From Oscillospiraceae bacterium (GTDB lineage: Bacteria > Bacillota > Clostridia > Oscillospirales > CAG-272), in contig SVQY01000002.1 in NCBI GenBank assembly GCA_015065135.1, positions 36,734 to 100,733 on the forward strand: 64,000 bases of DNA. Reading direction: 5' to 3'. The notes beneath the pieces were generated by a model. The model saw only the letters and a list, made by a program, of their open reading frames with translations, had not been told where the DNA came from and did not search any database. Positions 38,494 to 48,091 of the stretch are shown piece after piece. Each line of letters opens with the position of its first letter. Positions within the stretch are counted from its first letter, which is position 1. A program made the translations under genes and the position numbers.

Positions 38494-41400
38494 ATGGCAA
38501 AATTAAAAGTAGATATCACGAAGCCTATGGGCAGTAGGCAGAACAGTCAGAATAAATTGGTATTTGACCCCAGCGCGAATGACCGGCGGTACATATCCGG
38601 CGCGGAGTACCTCGGCGGCAAGCTGGTGTCGGGTGCGATCAGCATCCCCATCGGCGCTTACAATCTGATCGCCGGCACCTTTGATCAGCTGGCGGGGAAC
38701 AGCTATGCCGCGCAGAAGCGGTATGCGGAGAACAGCGCCACCTTCCTTTCCAAAAGGATGGACGAGGAGTACAAGCCGGACGGCTTTATGCAATTCACGG
38801 GTGCCGTGGCGGAGGGTGTGGGACAGATGGTGCCCACGCTGCTGATCTCGCTGATCCCCCACGTAGGCACCCCTATTGCCCAGGGGCTGCAATTTGCGGG
38901 CTACATGGGCATGAACGTAGAGGATGCGGCGAACACCACCGGCAACCTCGGCTGGCAGGAATACACCTACGGCGCGCTGCTGGGCGGCTTTGAGACCGCT
39001 CTGGAGGCGGTAGGCGGCAAGGTGGGCGGCTGGATCGGCGGCACCAAGGTCTTTAACGTAGCCAAGGGTGCTGCCACGAAGGGCGCCACCTCCGCTGCTG
39101 CCAAGGCGGGAAAGCTGGGTGTGGCGACTGTGGGCGCCAATATGCTGAAGGGCGGCGCGACCGAGTTTACCGAGGAGTTTATCGAGGCATACGGTGAGGT
39201 ATTCCTGCAGCGTGCGCTGCAGATAAACCCCGATGCGCAGTACTCCTTTCAGGATGCCCTGTACGCAGGCGCGGTGGGCTTTGCCGCCGGTGCCTCGATC
39301 TCCGGTGCGGGCTCTACCCTGAACACCACCGCCAGCCGCCTTGCCGGCAAGCGCGTGATGGATGCCGGGGAGGCGGACCTGACGGTTGCCGCTGCCACCG
39401 AGATCTCTACGGCATTTCAGGCAACGGGCGAGATGCAGAATGCCGCCCTGAAGGTCCTGCAGGACAACCTTGTCGCGTGGGAGCATACCGCCGACAAGAG
39501 CGGTGCGCAGGCACAGATGATACTGGGTAACATCCGCAACGCCATGACCGTTTGCGAAAACTACGCCGCCCAGCGCGGCACCTACGATGCGGTGACGAAG
39601 AACCCCGAGAAGTTCCTGCCCTACGCAAGGGCTTTGTTTGGGGAGCAGATCACCGCAGAGGATCTGAAAAGCCCGGACAGCACGATCGTGCGCTACATAG
39701 CCGCCGCTAACTGGGCGACCGGTGAGGTGAACAAGTGGCAGGTGCGCGCCGAGCGTGCCCGTATGGCAGAGGAGGTCGCCCGCATCAAGGAGGGCAGGCA
39801 GCAGGCGCTGCACGTCTCCGAGGCGGATTGGAACGGGGAGAGTGCCGTTTATGAGGTCGCCGCGGGCACCTATGCCTTTGTGACCGGCAAGGGCGGCAAT
39901 TACACCGTGATGGTGGGCCCCGATACCGAGCACGTGCAGGCCTATGCGGACAAGGAGGGCAGCAACGTGCTGTCGAAGGAGCAGGTGGCGGCGCTGCTTG
40001 CCGCCTTCAAGCGAGGGGAGGCCCCCATGGTGGCACCCGACGGGAAGGAGCAAGCCCCCGCGAGCCGCGCCGAGGAGGGTGCGGAGGAGGCATACGACGG
40101 CTATTTTGAAAAGGATGCCGAGCAAGCCGAAAAGGACGGTGCCAAGGACGGCGAGGGAGATGCCAAGCAGGCGCTGGGGGAGGAAGCTCCCGACATCGAA
40201 GAAAGCGCCGAAAAAGCCCCCGAAAAAGCCCCCGAAAAGGAAGCGGAAAGGGCGGACGGGGACAAGACTGCCGCCCCTGCGGAAAAGCCGAAGAAAACGG
40301 GCGTTACGGGCAAGCGGGATCTGCTGCTTGCCTCCTACGGCTCGGACGTGAAGGCGCGTGCCGCCAAGCTGGTGAAGGGCATTGAGACCCTTTCCGCAGA
40401 GAGACGTGCGGCGATCTACGAGACCGTCTCCTCCGCCACCAATATCGACAAGGAAAGCCTTGCCGCCGCCTGCGCCTTTGAGGCGGGCAGACCCGGGCTG
40501 GTGCTTTACTTTAACAGTGATATGAACAAGGAGGGCAGCGCCCACAAGGGCGCACAGAAGGTCTTTGCCTCCGGTGCCCGTGTGGTGGCAGTCGCCAAGG
40601 GCATTGAGGGCGTAAAAAGCGTGCTTGTGCATGAGCTGTTCCACGACGTGCGCGCCGCCGGTGTGGGCCTGCAGCTGGAGCGGCTTGCCATTGCCACCGG
40701 TGACGCGGCGCGGATGGAGGAGACCGCCAAGCGGTATTGCGATCACTTTGCCGCGCGCTATGGGACCGCCACCCTTGAGGAGTTCCGGAAGGCGGGGGAT
40801 TACAAGACGATCCTTGACATGGTATACGCCTTTGACGAGAAATACAAGGATCAGCTGAAGGGGCAGTCCCTTGCCGAGGAGGTCGCCGCCGTTGAGATCG
40901 GTGAAAAGCTTGGCACCAAGCGCTTTATGCGCCGCCTGGCGCTCTCGGAGGCGATGGCGGGAAAGAAGGGACTCCTGCGCCGTATTTTTGCCCGTATGAG
41001 GGCGATGATGGCGCGGTACGGCTGCCGCCTTTACCCCACACATCTCGGCACCCTGGAGCACGCCTATCTGATGGCGGTGCGGGATGCCCGTGTGGCAGAG
41101 GCGATCAAGGAGCTGACCGAGATCAGTGCCAGGAGCGGCAACGTCTTTTTCTCACTGAAGGAGAAGGACCGCATCAACGAGAGATCGAGAAAATACTACG
41201 AGAGCAACAGGGGCAAGAATCCGCAGCTGGATGACGGCATGATCGCCGCGGCAGAGGAGGACATTGAGCGCATTGCAGAGGAAATGCTGCAGTACATGGA
41301 TATTCTGAACAACGAGGGTAAGCGCTATCTGCCCGAGGAGGTGCTTGGCAGCACCATCTTTGCCAACGGCAGCTACGGCAAGACCGTTGAGAACACCACC

Positions 41401-44400
41401 ATCTGCTATCGCACCCTTGCCTACAACGACTTTGTGGACGAGGTGAAAAAGCAGATCGGCAGACCGCTGACCGTGAAAGAATCCTTCCTTGCCTCCCAGA
41501 TGCTGTATGAGATCGCCAAGGAGCCCCAGTGCCTTTACTGCTACGTCTCCCTTGACCGCAAGGCGTATGACGAGGCGCTGCTCTCTTACCTTGCCCAGCG
41601 GGACGAGGTGCTGCGGCTGTACGCAAAGAGCGACAAGTCCGCCGCAGCCAAGGCAGAGCTGTATCAGCACTTTTTGCGGATGCGCTACGACGCGGAGGGG
41701 AACAGCATCACCTCCGGCACGAAGCGCAAGGACACGAGAGAAATGAGTGAGCGCTTTTATGCCTGGCTGAAGGCTGCCGACGACGGCAAGCGGGCGGTGA
41801 CCCATGCGGATATTGCCACCGCGGAGCGGCGCAGCGAGATCGTTGCCGCCGGCGGAAATGCCGCAGGGCAGGTGCTGGATGTGGAGAAATATGCGCAGTC
41901 TGCCTCCTGGGCGAAGAAAAGCGAATCCTACCGCTCCTACAACGGTGAGATCCTGAAAATGGGGGAGCGCACCGTGAGGCGGCTGAATGCCCATTACGGA
42001 CTCCGCTTCTACTCCTTCAGCGAGTATACCGCCGCCTTTATCGTGGAAAATATGCAGCAGATCCGCGATGCCTCGCTGCGGGGACTGAAGGGCTTGGCTT
42101 ACACCAAGAAGGCGGATTTTGCCCGCATTTTTGCCCCCACGGGCATGGGCATCAATATGTCGGTATTCGGCAAGCAGGACGCGGACGGCAACGTGGTGGA
42201 GGATTCGCTGCAGGGTGCCGCCTGGGAGGAGGTCAAGGCGCTGCGGGAAAAGCACCGCAACGTAGGTGCCGTATTCGTTGCCACCAACGACGCGCTGGTG
42301 GACTGGGCGCTGAAGCAGGACTGGATAGACGTGGTGATCCCGTTCCATATCGTGCGCACCGGTGCCAACGTGGCGGAGTTTTACAAGTGGACAAACTACA
42401 GCGGCGAGCAGGCGGACGTGACGAGCGAGGGCAAGAGCCTTTACATCTCCCCCGTGGAGCACAACAACGACAAGGCGCGCTTTCTTGAGCTTTGCCGTGA
42501 GCGCGGCATCAAGCCCCGATTTGAAAAGTGGGTGCAGGACCCCAATTACATGAAGCTGGTGAACGAGACCCGACTCGCCGTTTCCGAAACGACACCTTTG
42601 GTGCCCGTGTTTGACGCGGGTGCCGCGCTGCGCTCCTTCAGACAGTTTGTGAAGGAGGGCGGCTATTACGGTGACTGGTACCGCGAGGGGGCCGACTATG
42701 CCGCCGCGGTGGAGCAGGTGGCTGCCGACGTGCTTGCGGGCAGAGCCGCCAACGAGGTGGAGTACGGCAGGCAGGACCGTCTGGAGGCGATGCAGAATGC
42801 CGACCGCAGACAGCATCGCAGGCACGAGAGCGATGCGAAGCTGGATCTGGGGGAGGAAAACAAAAAAGCTCCCGCTGACGGGGAGACGAAATACAGTATC
42901 GGCGCAACGGAAGACGGTCACAAGTATGTTGCGTTGGATGGGAATCTTTTTCTAAAAAAAGATGGCACGGAAATGACTCCGAAGGAAGCGTACAATGCAC
43001 TTGTGGGGCAAAAAATAATGCTGGAAGACGGAGATGTCATTACCTTTGTCAAAAACCTTCACGGAAAGAAACTATACAATGAATTGTTTAGAAAACTTCC
43101 GGGATATGAGGAAGGCATAGATGTTAGGGCAATAAGCGAATCTATCAATCGGAATATCTTGGAAGTTGTCTCCGCTTCTAATGCACAAACAAGAAACGAG
43201 TCGCAAAGGCATCCGCACGTGGATATAAAGGATTTTGACCAAAGAGAAGTATATGTAACCGATGGCAATGAGGTTTATAGACTTGAACTTTGTATTGCAA
43301 ATTTGACGGATGGCACGAAAATAGCATACGTAAAGAGGTATATAGAGAAGGCCGAGAGAGTGATTGCAGACAAAATAAAAAAGGCCGAAACGGCGAGGCA
43401 ATCTCCCCTGAATCGACCTTCTGATAACAGTATACCACAAAATTCCGAAAAGTCAACACCTTCGGCGCAAAAAAATGCGGAAAATGATGCCAAGGGCGCC
43501 CTCGGGGACGGCAAGGAGGGGCGCGTGCCCAGCAGGGGCATGACCCAGCGCAGGATCGCAAACGCCTCCCGCTGGCGGGTGTACGATCGGAAGGAGATCG
43601 CCGCCATTGTGGAGGGGCTGCTGGCGGACGATGCCTACAATGCCGAGGGCTTTGAGATCCGCCTTTCCGGCATGAATCGGGAGGAGCTGATCGATTACCT
43701 TTGGGAAAAGGTGAACAGCACCGATGCGGAATATCTGCCCCGCGTTTACGAAAAGATCGCCGACTTTGTGCTGACAAACGCGCTGGTGGAGCAGGTGGAA
43801 TTTGACTCCTATGAGGAGGCGGCGCTGGAGACGGCGCAAGCCACCCACCGCGTGCTTGCGGACTATCGGCACAAGCTGGACCTTACCCCCCTTGCGGCGG
43901 AGATCCGCCACAAATACGATAAGAAGGGCGCACGCTCGGTGGTCTCCCGCTGGCACAAAAAGGGCGGGCTTTCGGTGGACGGCATCGTTGCCAACATCAA
44001 CGAGGAGCTGCGTGCCGAGGGCTCGGACGTGCAGCTGACCGAGGACGCGCACCCCAGCGAGATCCTTTCCGAGATCATTGCCGCCTTCGACCGCTCGGTG
44101 GACACCATCAAGGAGCATTTTGACACGGAATCCTCTCTGCAGTTTTCCTCCGAGGAGGATATGCTCGCCTTCCGTGACAAGGTGAAGCGGCGACTGTTTG
44201 AGGGCGTGAAAAACGCGGGCAAGGAAACAAAGCACGCCCGCTTTGCCCAAAACTATGAGCGCGTGATCCTGGAGCTGCGCAAGCGGATGAAGCAGCAGAG
44301 GCGGGAGCTGGAGGCTGCCACCGGCAAGCAGAACGTCTATGCGCTGGCGGTGATCCGCGCCCGTGAGCTTGCCGAAATGGTGAAGCAGCGCAAATATGTG

Positions 44401-47400
44401 GGCGCCGAGCATCTGGTCGCCCCCGAGATGAAGGCGATGGCACAGCTGCTCTCCAAGCTCGCCACCCTGCGCGGCATCAAGGATCCCGAGACCAGAGAGG
44501 TCATGAAGACCCTGCGCAGCTGGTACCTGCCGCAGAACGTCTGCCCCGATCAGGTGGACGGGGAGGGCAAGGCTGCCGACGGCTCCATCTACCGTGAGGA
44601 GATCGCCCGCATGATCGCGCTGATCGCGGACGGAGACGGCTTTCTTTCGGTGGCGGAGGTGAAGGATCTTGCCGCCATTCTGGGACACATCCGCAAGATC
44701 TACACCACCTATGACCGCGTTGTGATCGAGGGCAGGGCAGCATCGCTGGAGGCGACCGCCGGGGCACAGATCGAGCTGCTGCAGAAATACCTTGCCCTTG
44801 ACGAGAAGCGGAAGGTCAAATTCGTTGCCTTTCTGGAGAAGATGCGCAACGGTTATCTGTTCCAGACCCTTTCCCCCAGGCAGGTGCTGGAGACGCTGGA
44901 CTTTTTCGACAAGGACGGCGTGCTGCACCGTCTGTTTGCGGACATTCAGGGGGGCGTTGCCGGCGCCAACAGCGATTACGCGGATATGATGGCGCCCGTG
45001 ATCGGCTTTCTGGATCAGCACAAAAAATACGGCAAGCGGCTCTCGGGGGAGCGCATTGACTATGAGGGAGCCTCCATCACCTACGGACAAGCCATTGCCC
45101 TGTACCTGACCACCTTCCGCGAGCAGGCGCGCCTCGGACTGGAGGAGACCGGCATTTCCTTTATGGGAAAGGACGGCAGGGTGCAAAAGCTGGGCGGACG
45201 TGCCGTGAAGGATATCCGCACCGATCTGGAGGGGCGCTTTAACGATACCGACAGGGAATACATTGCCGTGATCAAGGCGTTGTTCCGGAGAGCGGGCGAG
45301 CTGAAGGTGCAGGCGGATACCGAGATCTTCGGCTTTACCAACGTGGAGGGCGGCTTCTATTTTCCCATTGTGCGCGATGCCATGGGGCGCGCCTCCAAGA
45401 CCTCGGATTTCCGCCAAGCCATGCGGGATGCCGCCGTGGTGGCGAACAAATCCTTTAACCAGAACATCAAGGAGGGCGCCAAGGGCAGACTGATGATCGG
45501 GGACGTGACCGAGATCGCCAACGCCCACGCCCGCGGCGTGGCACAGTATGCCAATCTCTTTACCCCCCTGCAGTCCTTTGACCGCGTCTGGAACAAGCAG
45601 ATCGAGGGGAAGGACGGCAAGCTGACCGTGCGCGAGCTGGTGAACGACCGCCTTTGGGCGAAGAAGGGGGAGCGCGGGCAGGCGGACAAGTACCTGCAAA
45701 AGCTCTTTTCCGATATTCAGGAGGTGGGCGCGCCCAAGGACGTGGGAGACGAGATCTACGGCAAGCTCCGCTCCGCCTACGTGTCGGCCGCCCTCGGACT
45801 GAACCTTTCCTCCTGCCTGAAGCAGTTTGGCTCCTACGGCTCCGCGCTGGTCTATCTGGATCCCGCAGACCTGCTGCGGGGCAGCGTGATGCGCGCCGAC
45901 ACGGCGAAGATGCGCCAATACTCCAAGGTGGCAAACGGCAGATTGTTTGACCGCTCTACCGTTCTTTCCGCCGAGACGAACCTTTCAAGAGACCCGTTCT
46001 CGGACGGTATCGGCAAAATGCAGGAGCTGGTGACGGCACCCGTGGAGAAGGCGGACACCCTGGTGGTGACCCGCCTGTGGAACGCCTGTCAGGTGAACGT
46101 GGAGCGCCGCCGGGGATATGCCATTGGCAGCGAGGAGAACCTGATCGCCGCCGGCAAGCTGCTGGACCGCGCCATCAACGACACCCAGTCCACCAACACG
46201 GCGGACACCCGCTCCGGCTTTCAGCGGGGCGGCAAGGTGATGCAGACCCTGACCATGTTTACCTCCGACTCGGTGAAGACCGTTTCCTACCTTTACGAGG
46301 GCGTGATGCGGATGTACTTTGCAAGGCAGCGCGTGAAGATGGGGATCGGCTCCGCCACGGAGGTAAAAGAAGCCAAGCGGTTTGCCGCGCGGGCGCTGTT
46401 CGCCTTCCTTTCCTCCACAGCCATTACCGTGGCGGTGATCCAGCTGATCAAATGGCTGCTGAAGCGGGACCGCGAGGAGGGGGAGACCCTTGCCGCGGAC
46501 GTTGGCGGCGAGGTGGTGGGACACATCCTTTCCATGTTCCCCCTGGTCTCCGACGTATACGATCTGCTTGCCAACGGCTATGAGATCGAGAACTTTGCCC
46601 TTGACACCGTGAACACCCTTGCCAAGACCGCCGCATCGGTGACCGAGACGGCTGTTGCCGCCGCAAGCGGGGAGCACGTGGACGAGAAAAAGCTTGCCTC
46701 CACCGTGAAGAACGCGGTGGTGGCGATCAGCAACGTGGTCGGCTTGCCCACAAGGAACGTGCACAATTACGTGACCGGTCTGATGAAGCGCTTTCTCGGC
46801 TCCTCTACCTACGGCTACACCTCCCTTTTTGAAAGCGACACCTATGCTGCCGACCTGCAGCAGGCGGTGGACGAGGGGGACGATCGCCTTGCCGAGAGCG
46901 TGCTGGAGATCCTTGCCGCAAGGGAGCAGGGCGGTGTGCTGCATCAGGGCGCCGCTGCGGAGCTGCTTTACCTTTACAAGGCAGGGCATGACGTGGTCGG
47001 CAGCGGCATTCCGAAGACCTATGACGGCAGGAAGGTGACCGCCGCCGAGCGCAAGAGACTGGCACGTGTTTACGGCAAGAGCAATGCCGTACTGGAGGAG
47101 CTGGTGGCGAGCGACCTCTATGCGGGTCTTGAGGACAAGGAAAAGGCAAGAGCCATTCAGCTGACCTACAGCACCTATCTTGCCGCTGCCAAGACCGAGG
47201 TTTACGGCGCAAAGCCGAAGGACAGCGCGATGATGGCGCAGCTGATCGAGCCCCACGTGCTGATGGCGACCCTGGGCAGGATAGACCTTTTGGAAAGTGA
47301 CGATCGGCAGACCCGCGCCGAGAAGGTGACGGCGTACCTGAACACCCTTGACCTTTCCGCAGATGAGAAATACGTGATCCTGTACGCTGCCGGCTATGAC

Positions 47401-47490
47401 AACAAAACAGTCAAGGCGGCGGTGACGAGGATCGCCAAGGCGAAGCTGCAGGGCGACGCACTGCAGGCGCTGCTTGCCGAAATGGCATAG
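38494..47490 (+). CDS. Giant phage polyvalent virion protein (2998 aa) with zincin metalloprotease motif and C-terminal hydrophobic/TM regions
   Basis: SD AAGGAG before ATG 38494; hydrophobic N-terminal region; VLVHELFHDVRAAG (HExxH); KEPQCLYCYVSLDRKAY domain; AT-rich inserted module; C-terminal RALFAFLSSTAITVAVIQLIKWLL. Confidence 0.85.
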   Translation: MAKLKVDITKPMGSRQNSQNKLVFDPSANDRRYISGAEYLGGKLVSGAISIPIGAYNLIAGTFDQLAGNSYAAQKRYAENSATFLSKRMDEEYKPDGFMQFTGAVAEGVGQMVPTLLISLIPHVGTPIAQGLQFAGYMGMNVEDAANTTGNLGWQEYTYGALLGGFETALEAVGGKVGGWIGGTKVFNVAKGAATKGATSAAAKAGKLGVATVGANMLKGGATEFTEEFIEAYGEVFLQRALQINPDAQYSFQDALYAGAVGFAAGASISGAGSTLNTTASRLAGKRVMDAGEADLTVAAATEISTAFQATGEMQNAALKVLQDNLVAWEHTADKSGAQAQMILGNIRNAMTVCENYAAQRGTYDAVTKNPEKFLPYARALFGEQITAEDLKSPDSTIVRYIAAANWATGEVNKWQVRAERARMAEEVARIKEGRQQALHVSEADWNGESAVYEVAAGTYAFVTGKGGNYTVMVGPDTEHVQAYADKEGSNVLSKEQVAALLAAFKRGEAPMVAPDGKEQAPASRAEEGAEEAYDGYFEKDAEQAEKDGAKDGEGDAKQALGEEAPDIEESAEKAPEKAPEKEAERADGDKTAAPAEKPKKTGVTGKRDLLLASYGSDVKARAAKLVKGIETLSAERRAAIYETVSSATNIDKESLAAACAFEAGRPGLVLYFNSDMNKEGSAHKGAQKVFASGARVVAVAKGIEGVKSVLVHELFHDVRAAGVGLQLERLAIATGDAARMEETAKRYCDHFAARYGTATLEEFRKAGDYKTILDMVYAFDEKYKDQLKGQSLAEEVAAVEIGEKLGTKRFMRRLALSEAMAGKKGLLRRIFARMRAMMARYGCRLYPTHLGTLEHAYLMAVRDARVAEAIKELTEISARSGNVFFSLKEKDRINERSRKYYESNRGKNPQLDDGMIAAAEEDIERIAEEMLQYMDILNNEGKRYLPEEVLGSTIFANGSYGKTVENTTICYRTLAYNDFVDEVKKQIGRPLTVKESFLASQMLYEIAKEPQCLYCYVSLDRKAYDEALLSYLAQRDEVLRLYAKSDKSAAAKAELYQHFLRMRYDAEGNSITSGTKRKDTREMSERFYAWLKAADDGKRAVTHADIATAERRSEIVAAGGNAAGQVLDVEKYAQSASWAKKSESYRSYNGEILKMGERTVRRLNAHYGLRFYSFSEYTAAFIVENMQQIRDASLRGLKGLAYTKKADFARIFAPTGMGINMSVFGKQDADGNVVEDSLQGAAWEEVKALREKHRNVGAVFVATNDALVDWALKQDWIDVVIPFHIVRTGANVAEFYKWTNYSGEQADVTSEGKSLYISPVEHNNDKARFLELCRERGIKPRFEKWVQDPNYMKLVNETRLAVSETTPLVPVFDAGAALRSFRQFVKEGGYYGDWYREGADYAAAVEQVAADVLAGRAANEVEYGRQDRLEAMQNADRRQHRRHESDAKLDLGEENKKAPADGETKYSIGATEDGHKYVALDGNLFLKKDGTEMTPKEAYNALVGQKIMLEDGDVITFVKNLHGKKLYNELFRKLPGYEEGIDVRAISESINRNILEVVSASNAQTRNESQRHPHVDIKDFDQREVYVTDGNEVYRLELCIANLTDGTKIAYVKRYIEKAERVIADKIKKAETARQSPLNRPSDNSIPQNSEKSTPSAQKNAENDAKGALGDGKEGRVPSRGMTQRRIANASRWRVYDRKEIAAIVEGLLADDAYNAEGFEIRLSGMNREELIDYLWEKVNSTDAEYLPRVYEKIADFVLTNALVEQVEFDSYEEAALETAQATHRVLADYRHKLDLTPLAAEIRHKYDKKGARSVVSRWHKKGGLSVDGIVANINEELRAEGSDVQLTEDAHPSEILSEIIAAFDRSVDTIKEHFDTESSLQFSSEEDMLAFRDKVKRRLFEGVKNAGKETKHARFAQNYERVILELRKRMKQQRRELEAATGKQNVYALAVIRARELAEMVKQRKYVGAEHLVAPEMKAMAQLLSKLATLRGIKDPETREVMKTLRSWYLPQNVCPDQVDGEGKAADGSIYREEIARMIALIADGDGFLSVAEVKDLAAILGHIRKIYTTYDRVVIEGRAASLEATAGAQIELLQKYLALDEKRKVKFVAFLEKMRNGYLFQTLSPRQVLETLDFFDKDGVLHRLFADIQGGVAGANSDYADMMAPVIGFLDQHKKYGKRLSGERIDYEGASITYGQAIALYLTTFREQARLGLEETGISFMGKDGRVQKLGGRAVKDIRTDLEGRFNDTDREYIAVIKALFRRAGELKVQADTEIFGFTNVEGGFYFPIVRDAMGRASKTSDFRQAMRDAAVVANKSFNQNIKEGAKGRLMIGDVTEIANAHARGVAQYANLFTPLQSFDRVWNKQIEGKDGKLTVRELVNDRLWAKKGERGQADKYLQKLFSDIQEVGAPKDVGDEIYGKLRSAYVSAALGLNLSSCLKQFGSYGSALVYLDPADLLRGSVMRADTAKMRQYSKVANGRLFDRSTVLSAETNLSRDPFSDGIGKMQELVTAPVEKADTLVVTRLWNACQVNVERRRGYAIGSEENLIAAGKLLDRAINDTQSTNTADTRSGFQRGGKVMQTLTMFTSDSVKTVSYLYEGVMRMYFARQRVKMGIGSATEVKEAKRFAARALFAFLSSTAITVAVIQLIKWLLKRDREEGETLAADVGGEVVGHILSMFPLVSDVYDLLANGYEIENFALDTVNTLAKTAASVTETAVAAASGEHVDEKKLASTVKNAVVAISNVVGLPTRNVHNYVTGLMKRFLGSSTYGYTSLFESDTYAADLQQAVDEGDDRLAESVLEILAAREQGGVLHQGAAAELLYLYKAGHDVVGSGIPKTYDGRKVTAAERKRLARVYGKSNAVLEELVASDLYAGLEDKEKARAIQLTYSTYLAAAKTEVYGAKPKDSAMMAQLIEPHVLMATLGRIDLLESDDRQTRAEKVTAYLNTLDLSADEKYVILYAAGYDNKTVKAAVTRIAKAKLQGDALQALLAEMA

Positions 47491-47491
47491 G

Positions 47492-47806
47492 TAGGGACAA
47501 GAGTGTGAGTTAAACACGCCCACAACCGCATTTTTCGGGCGTTTTCGCTTGCACTTTCCTTGTAAAGTCACACTTTGACTTCGTCAAGTGCAAGCCAAAC
47601 CACCTCGAAAACCCTCGCCCGTGGGTCGCAGAGCTCGGAGTAGGCGAATTTGTGTCAAGGCAAGGAAAAAGCCGACGGGAATATGTGGATATTGCCAAGG
47701 CTTTTGACACAGCATCGGCACATATTCGCCACTCCGAGCCGTGTTCAACTCACTCTCTTGTCCCTATGGGAGAGCCAAACAGTACTCCGTTTGGCTCTCC
47801 TTTTTT
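47492..47806 (+). ncRNA. Candidate structured non-coding RNA (closing stem + two long arms + terminator)
   Basis: P1 47492-47518/47741-47767 (25 of 27 paired); arm A 47536-47621; arm B 47634-47738; terminator 47769-47806. No convincing ORF. Confidence 0.6.
47769..47806 (+). terminator. Strong rho-independent terminator
   Basis: Perfect 12-bp stem GGAGAGCCAAAC-AGTACTCC-GTTTGGCTCTCC + TTTTTT. Confidence 0.92.
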
Positions 47807-47820
47807 CTTTTTCAAAAAAC

Positions 47821-47853
47821 GCAAAATGGTGACTTTTGGAAAACCCATCCGTG
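47821..47853 (+). repeat. 33-bp perfect direct repeat, copy 2 (putative phage promoter/regulatory element)
   Basis: Identical to 32048-32080; followed by TACGAT giving TGC-TACGAT (extended -10-like). Confidence 0.9.
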
Positions 47854-47933
47854 CTACGATTATCGCAAGGTAAATCCAATTTACCGTTTGGTAAGGCGGT
47901 TTTTCCGATCACGAGGGGAAGGAGGAAGGCAGG

Positions 47934-48050
47934 ATGAGCAATAAGTTTGCAACCAATCAGAGCGGCGTGATCAAGGCACCCAAGCCTGTAAACGACCCGA
48001 AGGCGAGCGTTAAGACCGGCGACGATCTGCGCGTGAAGAAATCCAAGTAA
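47934..48050 (+). CDS. Small phage protein (38 aa), not in ORF track
   Basis: GGAAGGAGGAAGGCAGGATG start; MSNKFATNQSGVIKAPKPVNDPKASVKTGDDLRVKKSK. Confidence 0.65.
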   Translation: MSNKFATNQSGVIKAPKPVNDPKASVKTGDDLRVKKSK

Positions 48051-48091
48051 GCGCAACCAAAAACACAAAAAACAAAGCAAGGAGAAGCAGT

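Noticed and set aside
47510-47873. Short ORFs (60-73 aa) across the structured element
   Set aside because: No Shine-Dalgarno, overlapping in several frames and crossing the terminator; dense stem pairing explains the sequence better.
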